From: a virus | Length of the DNA: 21,455 nt | Direction: 5' to 3' (one strand) | Virus record (IMG/VR): IMGVR_UViG_3300042112_000103 | Location: 1 to 21,455 of that record | In this document: positions 19,901-21,455 of the stretch, in pieces | Layout: each line of letters starts with the position of its first letter | Numbering within the stretch: position 1 is the first letter of the stretch | The notes under the pieces: model-generated | Seen by the model: the letters and a program-made list of their open reading frames with translations, nothing else | Databases searched by the model: none | Told to the model about the DNA's origin: nothing | Made by a program: the position numbers and the translations under genes

Positions 19901-21455
19901 CTCAACTGCCTCTTCAGACGCTCAACGAGAACGGGACGGCACCCGATACGCGCATTGAGGATGCAGCGTCAGCTCGTGAAATCTTCCAGAAGCTCATCAT
20001 GGCCGACGAGCTTCGGAACAATACGCGAGCCAAGCTGCGTGGTCTTGTTGACGGTAATCCGCCTTACAACCCTGCCGAACTGAGGCGGAACAACCAGGCT
20101 TATCGGACCAACGTGAACTTCCGCGAATCGGAAGCGTTCCTGACGTTGGCCATGTCTGCCTTCTACGATGTATTCGCCGAGGTTCCGACCTACGCGACGA
20201 TCAAGACCGCTTACGGCAACGACATCGACAAGCGTGAGGAGTGGTCGAAGATCATCACCGAGGAGTTCGACCGTCTTCAGAAGCTCGACAAGGATTTCGA
20301 CTATATCATGCAGCTTTCGCAGCGTGAGATGGTCTTGATCGGTCATGGTCCGCTGATCTTCGAGGATTCCAACAACTGGCGATGCAAGGCGATCCTCGCC
20401 ACGGATCTCCTGGTTCCTGACGGCACGAAGTCCAACGTGAGCGACTGGAAGGTGGCTGTCGTTCGCGTCCGCATGGGCGTCGATGATCTGTTCGAGAAGA
20501 TTCAGGACGAAGAAGCTGCCCGTGCTGCCGGTTGGAATGTCGATTATGTCCGCCAGCGTATCCGTGCTGCGATGCCTGAGCCGTATCGCTCCGGTGTGCA
20601 GTACGATTGGGAGTTCTTCCAGCGTCAGCTTCGCTCGAACGACATCACGTTCTCGGCTCGTTCCGAGGTGGTGATGATGGCCCATGTCTTCTACAAGGAG
20701 TTCGATGGGAAGATCAGCCATTGCATCATCGATGAGCGTGACAGCGAGGACTTCATGTATCGGAAGCTGCGCCGGTTCTCCAAGTGGGAGCAGGTGATTC
20801 ATCCGATGTATTACGACCGTGGTGATGGCGAGCATCACGGCGTGAAGGGCTTGGGCATCAAGATGCTTCAGGCGATGGAGCTGAAGAATCGTCTTCGCTG
20901 CTCGATGGTGGATAGCGCGTTTGCTCGGACGCAGATCCTTTTCAAGCCTCTCAACCCGAATGCTCTGAGCAAGACGAGTGTCGTGCAGCAGGGGCCGTAC
21001 GCGATTGTTCCGCCCGATTATGATGTCATTCAGCAAAATGTTGCGGGCGTTCTGGACGCGCCTATGGCGGTCAACGCCGACCTTGAAAACGTCCTCCAAG
21101 GCAACCTCTCGCAGTACCGGCAATCCCTCAACAAGCCTCAAGGAAATCCGCGCACCGCGACCGAAATCCAAGCAATCGTCTCGCAGCAAAGCGCGATTGG
21201 TAAGACTCAACTGAGTCGGTATTACAATCAGCTTGATGCTTTCTTCGAGGAGCGTTTCCGTCGTGCTTCCAATCCGAATCTGAATCCGATCACGAAGAGT
21301 GATCGCGATGCCATCGAGTTCCAGCGTCGTTGTCGTGAGCGCGGCGTTCCTGATCAAGCCATGCTTGATTTGGATTACGTCGAGGCGACTCGGACGGTGG
21401 GCCAAGGATCTCAGTTCGCTAAGCAGCAGCTTCTCGGATCGCTTCTCGGTCTGCT
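19885..21455 (+). CDS. Portal (head-tail connector) protein, 3' end outside the window
   Basis: The frame is open from the ATG at 19885 to the end of the window (523 full codons). It starts MYGSIAQLPLQTLNENG. Features expected of podovirus head-tail connectors include an N-terminal helical region (REIFQKLIMADELRNNTRAK), the wing-like segment FRESEAFLTLAMSAFYDVFA, WEQVIHPMYYDRGDGEHHG then VKGLGIKMLQAMELKNRL, a strand QGPYAIVPPDYDVIQQN, and the NPRTATEIQAI motif near residue 430, which is characteristic of these portals. Portals form dodecameric rings at one capsid vertex, dock the terminase and later hold the tail. The start overlaps the cysteine-rich gene by 16 bases. A long antisense frame over it is an artefact of codon bias. 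Confidence 0.88.
   Translation, partial: MYGSIAQLPLQTLNENGTAPDTRIEDAASAREIFQKLIMADELRNNTRAKLRGLVDGNPPYNPAELRRNNQAYRTNVNFRESEAFLTLAMSAFYDVFAEVPTYATIKTAYGNDIDKREEWSKIITEEFDRLQKLDKDFDYIMQLSQREMVLIGHGPLIFEDSNNWRCKAILATDLLVPDGTKSNVSDWKVAVVRVRMGVDDLFEKIQDEEAARAAGWNVDYVRQRIRAAMPEPYRSGVQYDWEFFQRQLRSNDITFSARSEVVMMAHVFYKEFDGKISHCIIDERDSEDFMYRKLRRFSKWEQVIHPMYYDRGDGEHHGVKGLGIKMLQAMELKNRLRCSMVDSAFARTQILFKPLNPNALSKTSVVQQGPYAIVPPDYDVIQQNVAGVLDAPMAVNADLENVLQGNLSQYRQSLNKPQGNPRTATEIQAIVSQQSAIGKTQLSRYYNQLDAFFEERFRRASNPNLNPITKSDRDAIEFQRRCRERGVPDQAMLDLDYVEATRTVGQGSQFAKQQLLGSLLGL

Noticed and set aside
19969-21405. A 478-residue open frame on the minus strand opposite the portal gene
   Set aside because: The plus strand carries a convincing portal with the NPRTATEIQ motif. 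The antisense product is Leu/Arg/Ile/His-rich without a domain, as expected from the codon bias of the real gene.
1-21455. Searches by eye for tRNA genes, CRISPR arrays, IS ends, integrase or attachment sites
   Set aside because: None could be supported. Repeats present are short and lie within coding sequence.

Overview
This window is part of a tailed double-stranded DNA phage genome. The terminase, portal, tail-nozzle, fibre and putative ejection proteins suggest a short-tailed, podovirus-like virion. No host gene, rRNA, tRNA, integrase, IS element or CRISPR array was seen, so the host cannot be named. Coding density is very high: the largest gap between genes is 54 bases, and many genes overlap by ATGA or GTGA.

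Region 1 (bases 1-6505, + strand) is a compact replication and recombination block. It holds the tail of an unseen gene, a small hypothetical gene, a small helix-turn-helix-like gene, a DExH helicase interrupted by an intein, an SSB-like OB-fold protein, a MazG-like nucleotide pyrophosphohydrolase, and a RuvC-like Holliday junction resolvase. A cassette of five small genes follows, then a large primase-helicase fusion. Together these could open, coat, prime, unwind and resolve phage DNA. No DNA polymerase lies in the window.

Region 2 (6506-17552, - strand) is the tail and ejection block. In transcription order it reads: collagen-stemmed fibre with a C1q-like head, T7 gp12-like nozzle protein, collar-type tail protein, T7 gp11-like adaptor, three proteins in the order of T7 gp14, gp15 and gp16 (internal/ejection proteins), then two small basic phage proteins. 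The block runs head-on into region 1, and the two final stop codons share TGATCA.

Region 3 (17607 to the end, + strand) is the start of the packaging and head block: large terminase, a cysteine-rich putative zinc protein, and the portal, which runs off the end of the window. A 54-base gap at 17553-17606 separates regions 2 and 3 and is the only place for divergent promoters.

The most unusual object is the helicase intein (773-1813). Its two splicing parts are in frame with the helicase. A complete zinc-finger/NUMOD-like/Vsr-like homing endonuclease is encoded inside it in a different reading frame (about 1050-1805). The helicase frame stays open for about 217 codons across the endonuclease. 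The end of the endonuclease gene overlaps the C-terminal splicing blocks, so those bases appear to code for two proteins at once. All functional calls come from motifs read by eye; no database search was run.
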